Assembly: GCA_964543855.1 (NCBI GenBank)
Contig: CAZJAD010000025.1
Location: 1-24,548, forward strand
DNA length: 24,548 bases
Source of the DNA: CAZJAD01 sp964543855
GTDB lineage: Bacteria > Electryoneota > RPQS01 > DYHQ01
Direction of reading: 5' to 3'
Shown: positions 16,521 to 24,544 of the stretch, in pieces
Layout: every line of letters begins with the position of its first letter
Numbering within the stretch: the first letter of the stretch is position 1
Made by a program: the position numbers and the translations under genes
The notes under the pieces: generated by a model
Told to the model about the DNA's origin: nothing
What the model saw: the letters and a program-made list of their open reading frames with translations, nothing else
Database searches by the model: none

Positions 16521-17764
16521 GGTCCCCACTCTGGCCCCACGAGCTCGTAATCTCCAAATCCCGTGTGATCCACGAAAACGAATCGCCGATTCAGATGGTC
16601 GTAGTACCAGACTTCGTAAGGCCTGGAATTGATCTCAAAAGGATATCGCTCGATGTCCGACGGCTCTCCATAGCGAATGAAAATGCGCCCGCGGTCGGTT
16701 TCCCATCCGGCGCGATTCGTCCCGAAATTCTGGTTCGCATATTCGACGCGATAGTAGTATTCCTCCATCAATTCGTTTCGCACGGTGCCGGGAGTGGGAT
16801 CGCGTCGTTCCCAGAAGTCGCGGAATACCGCCTCCCGATGCCGTGGAGGTGCATCTCGCAGTCGACGCATCTCCTCGTTGGTCGCAATGTAGCGAACTTG
16901 ACGGATGGCCAGGTCGAGCCGAACCACCGAGCGCGGCATACCACGCAGGAGCAGAGTGAAAGGCAACTCCCGCTCAACGCGACGCTGATGGCCCTCGGCG
17001 ACGACATGCAATATGTAATCACCGGCTCCAAGCTCCAATAAACTCACCCGCAACTCGTACGACTTAGGTTGTGAACTGGCCGCGATCCGAAACGCACGCC
17101 CGCCGAGGCTGTCGACTTCCGACTCGCCCAGAATCTGCCAGACAATGCTGAGCGACTCCGGCTCGGTCGAAGCCGCCTGGAAACGTACGAGCGCCGACTC
17201 CTCGTCGGTGAAGAAGCCTCCGACAACCCGCAACGCACCCAAACCCTCGTCGGATCTACTCTCCTCTACCCAGAAGATATCTGAGAGTCGCAGCAGAGGA
17301 TCCGGCGCTGCAGCCGAAACCTCCGTCTCATACAGGCTCCGGCCACTCGATTCCTTTTCAGTCAGGACGACCCGCACACGATAATCTCCCGGCACGACAC
17401 GATAGTCGTCCACATGAGTGACCGCTCTCGTGGCGAGATTCGTCTCGCTGTAATCCCTCGTGACAGCCGTGCGATTGCTTATCCGCTCACCAATCAGACC
17501 TCCCGTGTCACTGTACACAGATGAAACCACTTCGAAGGCCGCTTGAAATCCCGAATCGCCGCGGATGAATTGAAGGTTGTCAAAGGGTACCGCCACGACA
17601 ACGAGTAGTCGGACGGAATCCGGCGTGCCCGCCAGAAACTGCCCAACGCGGCAGAGAAACTCCGGTCCCTGTTCTCTGGGAAGCCTGGCTGGCCGCGCCA
17701 TCTCCCCCAGAGCAACCGTCACACAGAGCAGAACCAGCAGCAGCACGCCAATGCCCTTCGTCAT
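16517..17764 (-). CDS. Exported GWxTD-domain protein of unknown function
   Basis: About 415 residues with an N-terminal signal peptide: MTKG, then a hydrophobic run to about residue 20. The middle (about 50-270) looks like successive beta-rich domains, with phrases such as VVPGDYRVRVVLTEKES and ELGAGDYILHVVAEG. The C-terminal part holds the domain signature GWETDRGRIFIRYGEPS at about 353-369, preceded by REAVFRDFWERRDPTPGT and followed by a WYYD segment. GWxTD-domain proteins are exported proteins of unknown biochemical function, found mainly in uncultivated or FCB-related phyla. The ATG at 17764 overlaps the rimO stop as TGATG; the GTG one codon before is an alternative. It ends in a GTGA overlap with the LD-carboxypeptidase gene, so an envelope role is plausible but inferred. 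Confidence 0.88.
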   Translation of the reverse strand: MTKGIGVLLLVLLCVTVALGEMARPARLPREQGPEFLCRVGQFLAGTPDSVRLLVVVAVPFDNLQFIRGDSGFQAAFEVVSSVYSDTGGLIGERISNRTAVTRDYSETNLATRAVTHVDDYRVVPGDYRVRVVLTEKESSGRSLYETEVSAAAPDPLLRLSDIFWVEESRSDEGLGALRVVGGFFTDEESALVRFQAASTEPESLSIVWQILGESEVDSLGGRAFRIAASSQPKSYELRVSLLELGAGDYILHVVAEGHQRRVERELPFTLLLRGMPRSVVRLDLAIRQVRYIATNEEMRRLRDAPPRHREAVFRDFWERRDPTPGTVRNELMEEYYYRVEYANQNFGTNRAGWETDRGRIFIRYGEPSDIERYPFEINSRPYEVWYYDHLNRRFVFVDHTGFGDYELVGPEWGP

Positions 17765-19101
17765 CACGCGTCTCCTCCCTCTCCATGACCATTTACAAGC
17801 GGCACGCCGTCGAGTCGGTAGGCCGAAGCGCTCGTGATCTCCACCGGTACGATGTCGCCGGGAGTCAAAGCCGCCGGAACGCGAACCTCAGCGTCAATCT
17901 CCGGAGCGTCCCATACCGTTCGACCCCAGCTTTGCCCGCCTCGCGTCCGTTCAATCAGCACTTCCATCACTCGCCCAATAAGATGCGCATGTTTTTCGCG
18001 GCATATCCGACGCTGCAACTTCATAATGCGGTCAACTCGGTCGAGCGCAACCCCTTCCTCGACACAATCAGGAAACGAAACCGCAAGCGTTCCCTCCTGG
18101 GCCGAGAAGACAAACGCACCCGCGCGCTCGAAGCGCACCTCGTCGATAAAGCGATAGAGCTCGTCAAACTCCGCCTGCGTTTCCCCTGGAAATCCCACCA
18201 TCACGCTTGTGCGCACACACGCATCCGGCCTCGCCTGGCGGAAAGCGGCGATGGCCTCCCTCATCTGCGCCGCGCTCGCATGTCGGTTCATGCGCTTGAG
18301 CAAACGGTCCGACGCATGCTCTATCGGAAAATCAAGGTAAGGACACAGCTTCGGCACACGCGCGAGTTCCTCTAAGAATTTTGGTGTCGTGCTCGGCGGG
18401 TGCAGGTAAAGGACTCGAAGCCAGCAGAGCTCGGGAATCTCGGCCAATCGCCACAAGAGCTCGATCAGCCGTCGACGACCATACAAATCCACGCCGTAGC
18501 TCGTCGTCTCCTGACCGATGAGAATCAGTTCGCGCACGCCGGTTGCCGCAAGCGCACGAGCCTCGATGAGCAGCTTCTCCATCGGCTCGCTGCGCAAGAA
18601 GCCGCGCATTTGCGGAATCGAACAGAAACTGCACCCCATCGAGCAGCCATCCGAAATCCGCAAGTACGCCGAACCGGGGCCGGACAGAGCCAAGCGGCCA
18701 TCGGCGAGTCCTTTCGGCATCCCGCCGTTCCCTAACGGATTCAGGTGCAAAGCCTCCAGCATCCGCGCCCACTCTCCGATGCCGAAGACGCCATCGAGTT
18801 CGGGCATTTCGTCGGTGAGACTCGCCCCATCGCGCTGCGACAGGCATCCCATCACCATCACGCGCCGCCCGTTCTTCGCCTTCTTCCAGCGCAACGCTTC
18901 GAGGAGCGTCTGCGCACTCTCTTCGATAGCGTCGTCTACAAAACCGCAGGTGTTGACGACCAGCACATCCGCGCGGCTCGTCTGCCGAACAAACTCACCG
19001 CCCGCCTGACAGACCGCTCCAGCCAGCCGCTCGCTGTCCACAAGATTCTTCGCACACCCGAGCGTATGAATCACAATCCTCAACGCCTTTTCTTGTCGCA
19101 T
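17764..19101 (-). CDS. rimO: Ribosomal protein uS12 (S12) methylthiotransferase
   Basis: Radical-SAM enzyme that adds a methylthio group to a conserved aspartate of ribosomal protein S12, using two iron-sulphur clusters. About 445 residues from the ATG at 19101. The N-terminal cluster domain has cysteines in LGCAKN (C16), NTCGFV (C52) and GCLSQ (C86). The radical-SAM motif CSMGCSFC gives C153, C157 and C160. YLDFPIEHASDRLLKRM is close to the RimO version of this segment, and a TRAM-like beta domain ends the protein. It could be confused with MiaB, but the substrate-side motifs and the start fit RimO. The open frame continues to 19224 but runs into the hairpin row, and the conserved part begins only after this ATG. 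Its stop overlaps the next gene as TGATG. Confidence 0.94.
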   Translation of the reverse strand: MRQEKALRIVIHTLGCAKNLVDSERLAGAVCQAGGEFVRQTSRADVLVVNTCGFVDDAIEESAQTLLEALRWKKAKNGRRVMVMGCLSQRDGASLTDEMPELDGVFGIGEWARMLEALHLNPLGNGGMPKGLADGRLALSGPGSAYLRISDGCSMGCSFCSIPQMRGFLRSEPMEKLLIEARALAATGVRELILIGQETTSYGVDLYGRRRLIELLWRLAEIPELCWLRVLYLHPPSTTPKFLEELARVPKLCPYLDFPIEHASDRLLKRMNRHASAAQMREAIAAFRQARPDACVRTSVMVGFPGETQAEFDELYRFIDEVRFERAGAFVFSAQEGTLAVSFPDCVEEGVALDRVDRIMKLQRRICREKHAHLIGRVMEVLIERTRGGQSWGRTVWDAPEIDAEVRVPAALTPGDIVPVEITSASAYRLDGVPLVNGHGEGGDA

Positions 19102-19124
19102 CGTTCTCACTTTGCCGCGGTGTT

Positions 19125-19320
19125 GGCTGCTTGCAGCCGACCCAAAATCCCCGCCGAGCCGGGTCCCCGACCCTGCCGGAATCTCGCCGCGGCGAATCTC
19201 CTGATTCGCCCGGAAATCCATCACTACTACCCGCGACCTCCGGTCGCGGATCGCCGCACCGACCCGGGTTCAAAAGCCCGGCCGGAATCATCCACGCCGA
19301 GGCAGATCCCCTGATCTGCC
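19125..19320. repeat. Row of six evenly spaced hairpins upstream of rimO
   Basis: Six short inverted repeats lie at 19125-19138, 19161-19173, 19191-19210, 19231-19249, 19264-19281 and 19301-19320. Their centres are 32-40 bases apart. The stems differ completely: GGCTGC, GGGTC, GGCGAATC, CCGCGACC, CCGGG and GGCAGATC, each followed by its exact complement after a loop of 2-8 bases. Several linkers share a CGGAAT-like tail (after the second, third, fifth and sixth hairpins) and a GCCG head. The sixth is part of the copy that borders the transposase gene. This looks like a cluster of diverged REP-type palindromes, in which geometry and flanks are kept while the stems change. Lying in the non-coding region before rimO, it could affect RNA stability or transcription there. 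Apart from it I see no gene in this stretch. Confidence 0.7.
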
Positions 19321-19328
19321 CGGAATGT
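19297..19328 (+). repeat. REP-like palindrome, left copy, 3' of the transposase gene
   Basis: A 32-base unit containing the 8-base stem GGCAGATC, loop CCCT and stem GATCTGCC, with a CCGA head and a CGGAATGT tail. It is identical, in inverse orientation, to the unit at 19829-19860. It lies 4 bases beyond the stop codon of the transposase gene. Confidence 0.85.
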
Positions 19329-19332
19329 CCCA

Positions 19333-19815
19333 TCAAACCTTGGTGATCTGGACAATTCCAGTGACTTCGTCAAAGTAATCCTGCGCACTCGACCACGGAT
19401 AATCTTCCGCTCGTTCAACTAAACCGCGCCGGATTGGATTCGCATGAATATAGTCAAGCTTGGTTTTCACAGCGCCGAGGCCGGGAACAGGGACATCATC
19501 GTAGCGGCTTTGCCACAATATCAATCTCGGATATCGCGGAGGACGACACCGGCGGGATGTCAGCTTCTTGAAACCCTGCATCAACGGAGGAATAAGCAAA
19601 TCCGCCTTTTCCTGATGGAGAAGCGCGTGCAAGTGATCAGGCATCAGGACATAACCAAGGCAATTCACCGCGAACTTGTTTCGATACCATTCAAAGAGCT
19701 CCAGGATTTCGCGGCATGTCCTCTCGTTGGTGAACACTTCGCCGCGGGCCCGCGTGATTGTCGTTATGAAATGGATGCTACCGGCAAAAGCAAGGCGTTG
19801 GTGGCGTTGACGCAT
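19333..19815 (-). CDS. REP-associated tyrosine transposase (RAYT, IS200/IS605-like Y1 family)
   Basis: A 160-residue HUH-type single-strand nuclease. Such enzymes nick and rejoin DNA at palindromic REP sequences through a tyrosine. The HUH histidines are in MPDHLHALL (H61, H63). The catalytic tyrosine is most likely Y105 in WQSRYDD. The C-terminal signature DYIHANPIRRGLVERAEDYPWSSA (121-144) is characteristic of the RAYT group rather than of free-living IS200 transposases. HFITTIT near residue 15 is the usual N-terminal strand. The gene appears intact and complete. It is bracketed by identical palindromes, which are its expected substrates. The ATG at 19815 is 13 bases from the right-hand repeat; no strong ribosome-binding site is visible, so expression may be low. 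Confidence 0.92.
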   Translation of the reverse strand: MRQRHQRLAFAGSIHFITTITRARGEVFTNERTCREILELFEWYRNKFAVNCLGYVLMPDHLHALLHQEKADLLIPPLMQGFKKLTSRRCRPPRYPRLILWQSRYDDVPVPGLGAVKTKLDYIHANPIRRGLVERAEDYPWSSAQDYFDEVTGIVQITKV

Positions 19816-19828
19816 TTTGGGTTACCCA

Positions 19829-19860
19829 ACATTCCGGGCAGATCAGGGGATCTGCCTCGG
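19829..19860 (-). repeat. REP-like palindrome, right copy, 3' of dnaE
   Basis: Exact inverted copy of the unit at 19297-19328, with the same 8-base stem and 4-base loop. It lies 8 bases after the dnaE stop, where its hairpin could protect the 3' end of the murA-dnaE transcript or slow the polymerase. There is no T run after it, so it is not a standard intrinsic terminator. Confidence 0.85.
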
Positions 19861-19868
19861 TGACTATT

Positions 19869-22800
19869 TTACAGCGACACCTGAATCTGCCCCGGCCCCA
19901 CGACCTCCTGCATCAGACGAATCACCTCTTCGGAAGTCCGAAGGCGGTAGCGCCGCGACCGCACAAGGTACGATTTCCCGTCCGGCGACGCCACTCGAAA
20001 ATAAACCGGCACCGTCCCGCTGTGAGCGAGAAAGAGGTCCTCCAAGCAGTTGAGCGTTTCTTCACCCAGACAATCGCTTGTAAGTGTGATGAAAAGTCCC
20101 CGCGCGAAATGAATGCGCGCCTGATCCAGCGAGTACACATCTTGAGCGATGAACTTGGGCTCCTGGTCTTCCTGCGCGCTGACCCGAGCCACGATAACGA
20201 CAACACCCTCCTTCACCAGCAGCGGCGCGGCCACATCCAACACATCGCCGAAAACCAGCACATCGGCGCTGCCCGTGAAATCCTCCAGCGTCACAGAGGC
20301 CATCGGGTTTCCGCGCTTGGTCAAGACACGCCGCACCGAAGCAATGAGCCCGCCCAAACGCACCGTGCTCCCATCGGCCAGGTCGCTCTTCTCACCGAGT
20401 TTCACTTCAAGGATCGCTTCAACATCAGACCGCACGGCATCGAGCGGGTGTCCCGAAACATAGTAACCCAGAAGCTGCTTCTCGCGCTTCAGAACAAGCT
20501 CGCGGTCGTAGCGCGGAACATCCGGTAGCGCCGGGTAAAGGCTCGACGGCGAATCCGATGTGCCTCCAAATATGAAACACTGCCCTTCGTCAGGCCCACT
20601 GGTTCGCTGCGCGGTCGCGAGAAACGCATCGATCATCGCCATATACTGCGCCCGATGCCCTCCAAGACAATCGAGCGCGCCGGCGCCAATCAGGCTCTCG
20701 ACGACCTTGCGGTTCAGATGCCGCGAGTCCACGCGCTCAGCAAGATCAAAAAACGATTTGAACTCGCCGCCCTCTTCCCGAGCTCGCATAATCGCGGCAA
20801 CCGCACCACTTCCCACATTCTTAATCGAAGCCAGACCACACCGGATATCCCCCTCCACAACGCTGAAACTCTCGTCGCTCTTGTTGATGTCCGGCGGCAG
20901 CAGCTTCAATCCAAGGCGGCGGCATTCTTCAATGAGCTTCGGCATCGGCCTCACTTCACCGTGCCACGACGACATTTCCGCCGCCATGAACTCCGCGGGC
21001 CAGTGCGCTTTGAGGTAAGCCGTCTGGTAAGCCAGAAGCGCGTAGCTCGCGGCGTGCGCTTTGACAAAACCGTAATTCGAAAACCGCTCCACGAGGTCGA
21101 AAATCTGCCGAGCCAGCTCTTCGCGTATCCGACTGTGCGTTTTGCACCCCTGAACAAATTCACGCCGCATCTTGGCCATTTCGCCGCGCTTCTTCTTGCC
21201 CATCGCACGCCGGAGAATATCCGCTCTGCCCAGAGTGAATCCCGCCAGATCCCTCGCGATACGCAGCACCTGCTCCTGATAGACAATGACGCCGTAGGTG
21301 CCGTTCAAAATCGGCTCGAGCTTCGGATGCAGGTAGGCAATCTTCTGTCGTCCGTGCTTGCGCCGCACAAAATCACCAATCATCTCCATCGGTCCGGGGC
21401 GATAGAGCGCCACCATCGCCACTAAATCGTCAATGCAGGTGGGCTTGAGCTTGGTCAACCACTCCCGCATCCCCGTGCTTTCAAGCTGGAACACCGCAGT
21501 CGTCTCTCCCCGGCCCAGCATCGCGTAAGTCGCTTCATCATCCAACGGCAAACGCCGCAAGTCAATCTCGATGCCTCTCCGCCGCAAGGACTTGACAGCA
21601 GCGTCCAGCACATTGAGCGTCCGCAGCCCGAGGAAATCCATCTTCAACAGCCCGATCGTATCGACGACATTCATATCGAACTGCGTCGTGATCGACCCGT
21701 CCGACTGGCGGTAAAGAGGCAAATAGTCTGTCAATGGCCCCGGCGTAATGACGACACCCGCCGCGTGCGTGGACGCATGACGGTTTATCCCCTCCAGCAC
21801 CTGGCTGATCTCCCAGAGCCGTTGGAAATCGTCTTTGCTCTCCACCATGCCACGCAGTTCCGGAACCGTATCCCACGCTTCCTGTAACTTGACACCAGGC
21901 CCTTCGGGAATCTTCTTGGCGAGCTTGTCCACTTCGCCATACGGAATACTAAGCACGCGCCCGACATCCCGCACAACCGCTCGCGCCTTCATTTTGCCGA
22001 ATGTAATGATCTGCGTAACGCTTTCAGCCCCGTACTTCTGCTTGACATAATCAATGACCCGCGCACGACCTTCATCGTGGAAGTCAATGTCAATGTCCGG
22101 CATCGAAATGCGTTCAGGATTCATGAAGCGTTCGAAATAGAGATCGAATCGGAGCGGGTCGAGGTCCGTAATCCCAAGGGCGTAGCACACAAGACTTCCC
22201 GCCGCACTTCCGCGACCCGGCCCTACAGGAATCCCTTCGCTCCGCGCGAAAGCGCAGAAGTCCGCAACGATAAGAAAATACCCCGCAAAACCCATCTGAG
22301 CGATCATCTGCAGCTCATAGTCCAGCCGCTCACGCAGTCTGTCGTCCACCTCACTGTAGCGCTCTTCGAGCCCCTTCTGAGCCATGTTCCGCAGATACGA
22401 CTCCGTGTCAACCTGTTCATCAGGCAGAGGAAAGCGGGGCAGAAACCGCTGACTGAAATCAAACTCGAGCGTCACCTTGTCTGCGATTTCGCGCGTGCGC
22501 CGCAATACTTCCGGCATATCGGAAAAAAGCGCGGCCATCTCATCAGCCGTCTTGAAGTAGAAGTCCGCCACGGGAAACCGCATGCGCTCAGCCGTCGCAA
22601 CGCTGCTGCCCGTCCCGATGCAGAGCAGCGCGTCATGAGCCTGGGCGTGCTCCTTAAGCAAATAATGCGTATCATTCGTCGCGACGACCGGAAGTTCCAA
22701 ATTCTCCGCAACGCGCAGGAGAGAATCGTTCAGCTCAACTTCGCCCTCGATCCCGTGCCGCTGAATCTCAATGTAATAATCCTCCCCGAACAGATCTCGA

Positions 22801-23288
22801 TACCACGCCGCTCGGTCGCACGCCGCCTCCTCGTCGCCCGCGCGAATATGCTTCAGCACTTCGCCTTTCCAGCACGCCGAGAGAGCAATGAGTCCCTCGT
22901 GATATTTCTCCAGAATGGAGTGATCAATGCGCGGGCGATAATAAAAACCTTCCGTATAGCCCAACGACGAGAGCTTGACCAGATTCTTCCAGCCCGTTTC
23001 ATTCTTGGCCAATAGCAGCAGGTGACCGAGCTCTTCTGTCCGTTTACTGCTCCGGTCAAACCGATCGCTGCAGATGTACAGTTCGCAGCCGATGATTGGC
23101 TGAATGCCGGCTTCCTTGGCCGCGTTGTAGAACTCAATCGCTCCGAAGAGCGCACCGTGGTCAGTCAGCGCCACCGCGGACATGCCGAACTTCGCCGCCT
23201 GCTCCACAAGGCCCTTGACCTTGCACCCGCCGTCCAACAGGCTGTATTCCGAGTGATTGTGCAGATGAACAAAATCAGCACTCCTCAC
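19869..23288 (-). CDS. dnaE: DNA polymerase III subunit alpha
   Basis: Catalytic subunit of the replicative polymerase, 1139 residues, normal for DnaE1-type enzymes. The N-terminal PHP domain has HLHNHSEYSLLDG (8-20), LTDHG (H44), GCELYI (E69), GHLLLLAKN (H89) and TNDTHYL (D206, H208). These metal-binding positions look intact, unlike in E. coli, so built-in proofreading is possible. The palm domain has PGRGSAAGSL (357-366) and the catalytic aspartates in PDIDIDF (D398, D400) plus KMDFLGLRTL (D551). A helix-hairpin-helix segment (GAGALDCLGG), an OB fold (about VRLGGLIASVRRVLTKRGNPMASVTLEDF) and the C-terminal domain follow. The GTG at 23288 overlaps the murA stop as GTGA and has GGAGGA 6 bases upstream. 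The downstream side is the transposase island, so dnaE may end its transcript there. Confidence 0.97.
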   Translation of the reverse strand: MRSADFVHLHNHSEYSLLDGGCKVKGLVEQAAKFGMSAVALTDHGALFGAIEFYNAAKEAGIQPIIGCELYICSDRFDRSSKRTEELGHLLLLAKNETGWKNLVKLSSLGYTEGFYYRPRIDHSILEKYHEGLIALSACWKGEVLKHIRAGDEEAACDRAAWYRDLFGEDYYIEIQRHGIEGEVELNDSLLRVAENLELPVVATNDTHYLLKEHAQAHDALLCIGTGSSVATAERMRFPVADFYFKTADEMAALFSDMPEVLRRTREIADKVTLEFDFSQRFLPRFPLPDEQVDTESYLRNMAQKGLEERYSEVDDRLRERLDYELQMIAQMGFAGYFLIVADFCAFARSEGIPVGPGRGSAAGSLVCYALGITDLDPLRFDLYFERFMNPERISMPDIDIDFHDEGRARVIDYVKQKYGAESVTQIITFGKMKARAVVRDVGRVLSIPYGEVDKLAKKIPEGPGVKLQEAWDTVPELRGMVESKDDFQRLWEISQVLEGINRHASTHAAGVVITPGPLTDYLPLYRQSDGSITTQFDMNVVDTIGLLKMDFLGLRTLNVLDAAVKSLRRRGIEIDLRRLPLDDEATYAMLGRGETTAVFQLESTGMREWLTKLKPTCIDDLVAMVALYRPGPMEMIGDFVRRKHGRQKIAYLHPKLEPILNGTYGVIVYQEQVLRIARDLAGFTLGRADILRRAMGKKKRGEMAKMRREFVQGCKTHSRIREELARQIFDLVERFSNYGFVKAHAASYALLAYQTAYLKAHWPAEFMAAEMSSWHGEVRPMPKLIEECRRLGLKLLPPDINKSDESFSVVEGDIRCGLASIKNVGSGAVAAIMRAREEGGEFKSFFDLAERVDSRHLNRKVVESLIGAGALDCLGGHRAQYMAMIDAFLATAQRTSGPDEGQCFIFGGTSDSPSSLYPALPDVPRYDRELVLKREKQLLGYYVSGHPLDAVRSDVEAILEVKLGEKSDLADGSTVRLGGLIASVRRVLTKRGNPMASVTLEDFTGSADVLVFGDVLDVAAPLLVKEGVVVIVARVSAQEDQEPKFIAQDVYSLDQARIHFARGLFITLTSDCLGEETLNCLEDLFLAHSGTVPVYFRVASPDGKSYLVRSRRYRLRTSEEVIRLMQEVVGPGQIQVSL

Positions 23289-24544
23289 CCTTCATCCTCC
23301 TCTCGCCAAATCCTTGCACCCAATTGTGCAAGCTTCTCTTCAACTCTCTCGTAACCGCGATCCAAATGATAGATGCGCAGAACCTCGGTGCGCCCCTTGG
23401 CGCGGAGCCCCGCCAGGACAAGACTCATCGAAGCGCGTATGTCCGTCGACATCACCGGGGCACCGCGAAGCTCTCGAACACCCTCGATGAGTGCGCAATT
23501 TCCCTGCAATTTGATTCGTGCTCCAAGCCGAACGAGTTCCGAAACATGTTTGAAGCGGTCGGCGTAAACTGTATCCGTAATTGTGCTGTTTCCATCCGCG
23601 ACGGAAAGCAGCGCCACGAAAGGCGCCTGCAAATCCGTCGGAAAGCCCGGAAAGGGCGCCGTTGTCAGATGAAGCGCTCGAATTCGCCCGTCTGACTTGA
23701 CCTGCAAACGATTACCGGTCACTTTGACTTCAATCCCCGCCTGCCGGGCGGCAGCCAATGTCGACTCCATGTGCGCGGGCTCGACGCCGACAATGCTCAC
23801 TTCGCCTCCCGCCAATCCCACTCCCGCAACGAGACTGCCCGCCTCAATCCGGTCGGGTATCATCTCGGCGTTCACCGGCTTGAGCGATCGCACGCCGCGA
23901 ATGCGCAAGGTTGTCGTTCCGATGCCTTCAATCTTCGCTCCCATCTGCACGAGGAAGTTCGCCAGCGCCGTGATGTCCGGTTCAATCGCGGCATTCTCCA
24001 AAACCGTTTCGCCTTCGGCGAGAACCGCGGCCATCAAAACATTTCCCGTCGCTCCCACGCTCGAGATGGGAAACACAAAGCTGGTGCCCGTCAGCTTCTC
24101 GGCTTCCGCAACGATATAGCCTTCGTCCAGCGTCAGCGTTGCACCGAGCGCCTCCATACCCTTGAGATGAATGTCGACCGGTCGCGGTCCCCACGCACAC
24201 CCGCCGGGAAGCGACACGCGCGCCTTCCCGAATCTCGCCAGAAGTGGTCCCAGCACATAGAAACTGGCGCGCATCGTCTTGACAAGTTCATAAGGGGCTT
24301 CGGGAATGCTGGCGTGCTGCGTGTCAATCGAAAGGGTCGCGTTTGCGTGCTCGACTTTCGCACCGATGACCCGCAGGACTTCCGCCATCGTGCGAATGTC
24401 TCGCAAATCCGGCACGCGCGTCAAACGATAGCTCCCGGGCGCCAGCAGCGTGGCCGCCATAATCGGCAGCGTCGCATTCTTCGACCCGGACACGGCGACC
24501 TCACCGCGCAGCCGCCTGCCCCCTTCAATGATTAACTTCTCCAT
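23285..24544 (-). CDS. murA: UDP-N-acetylglucosamine 1-carboxyvinyltransferase
   Basis: Cytoplasmic enzyme that transfers enolpyruvate from phosphoenolpyruvate to UDP-GlcNAc, the first committed step of peptidoglycan synthesis. 419 residues, the usual length. The substrate lysine is in GSKNA (K22). The catalytic loop GGCAWGPRPVDIH holds the cysteine C116, equivalent to C115 of E. coli, so the enzyme should be sensitive to fosfomycin. The catalytic aspartate is in FPTDLQAPF (D304). The start is the ATG at 24544. Only 4 bases of upstream sequence are visible, so its ribosome-binding site cannot be judged, but the first residues (MEKLIIEGG) match where MurA proteins normally begin. It ends in a GTGA overlap with dnaE. 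Confidence 0.97.
   Translation of the reverse strand: MEKLIIEGGRRLRGEVAVSGSKNATLPIMAATLLAPGSYRLTRVPDLRDIRTMAEVLRVIGAKVEHANATLSIDTQHASIPEAPYELVKTMRASFYVLGPLLARFGKARVSLPGGCAWGPRPVDIHLKGMEALGATLTLDEGYIVAEAEKLTGTSFVFPISSVGATGNVLMAAVLAEGETVLENAAIEPDITALANFLVQMGAKIEGIGTTTLRIRGVRSLKPVNAEMIPDRIEAGSLVAGVGLAGGEVSIVGVEPAHMESTLAAARQAGIEVKVTGNRLQVKSDGRIRALHLTTAPFPGFPTDLQAPFVALLSVADGNSTITDTVYADRFKHVSELVRLGARIKLQGNCALIEGVRELRGAPVMSTDIRASMSLVLAGLRAKGRTEVLRIYHLDRGYERVEEKLAQLGARIWREEDEG
23295..23300 (-). promoter_or_regulatory. Strong ribosome-binding site that fixes the dnaE GTG start
   Basis: GGAGGA on the minus strand inside the murA coding end, 6 bases before the GTG at 23288. It is the best Shine-Dalgarno match I saw in the window and supports the GTG start, which also matches the family N-terminus. 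Confidence 0.8.

Larger units (their letters stand above)
19297..19860. mobile_element. RAYT gene with flanking inverted REP units (BIME-like element)
   Basis: The single-gene unit is bounded by perfect 32-base inverted copies. The fit is tight, with 13 bases before the start codon and 4 after the stop. RAYT genes are usually single-copy, chromosomally stable genes flanked by REP palindromes that the transposase recognises. Here the unit interrupts a long run of core genes between dnaE and rimO. I saw no obvious target-site duplication directly outside the repeats. Confidence 0.75.

Noticed and set aside
19102..19224. Upstream extension of the rimO frame
   Set aside because: The added 41 residues come from the hairpin row and have no counterpart in RimO, whose conserved part begins just after the ATG at 19101.
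19125..19320. CRISPR array
   Set aside because: The spacing of about 36 bases is suggestive, but there is no constant direct repeat: the stems differ from unit to unit and no cas genes are present.
18995..19418. Overlapping minus-strand frames of 113 and 63 residues
   Set aside because: They read through the palindromes and across the ends of rimO or the transposase gene; no ribosome-binding site or domain supports them.
19829..19868. Intrinsic terminator after dnaE
   Set aside because: The hairpin is strong but no T run follows it on the minus strand, and the sequence is an exact copy of the REP unit on the other side of the transposase gene.
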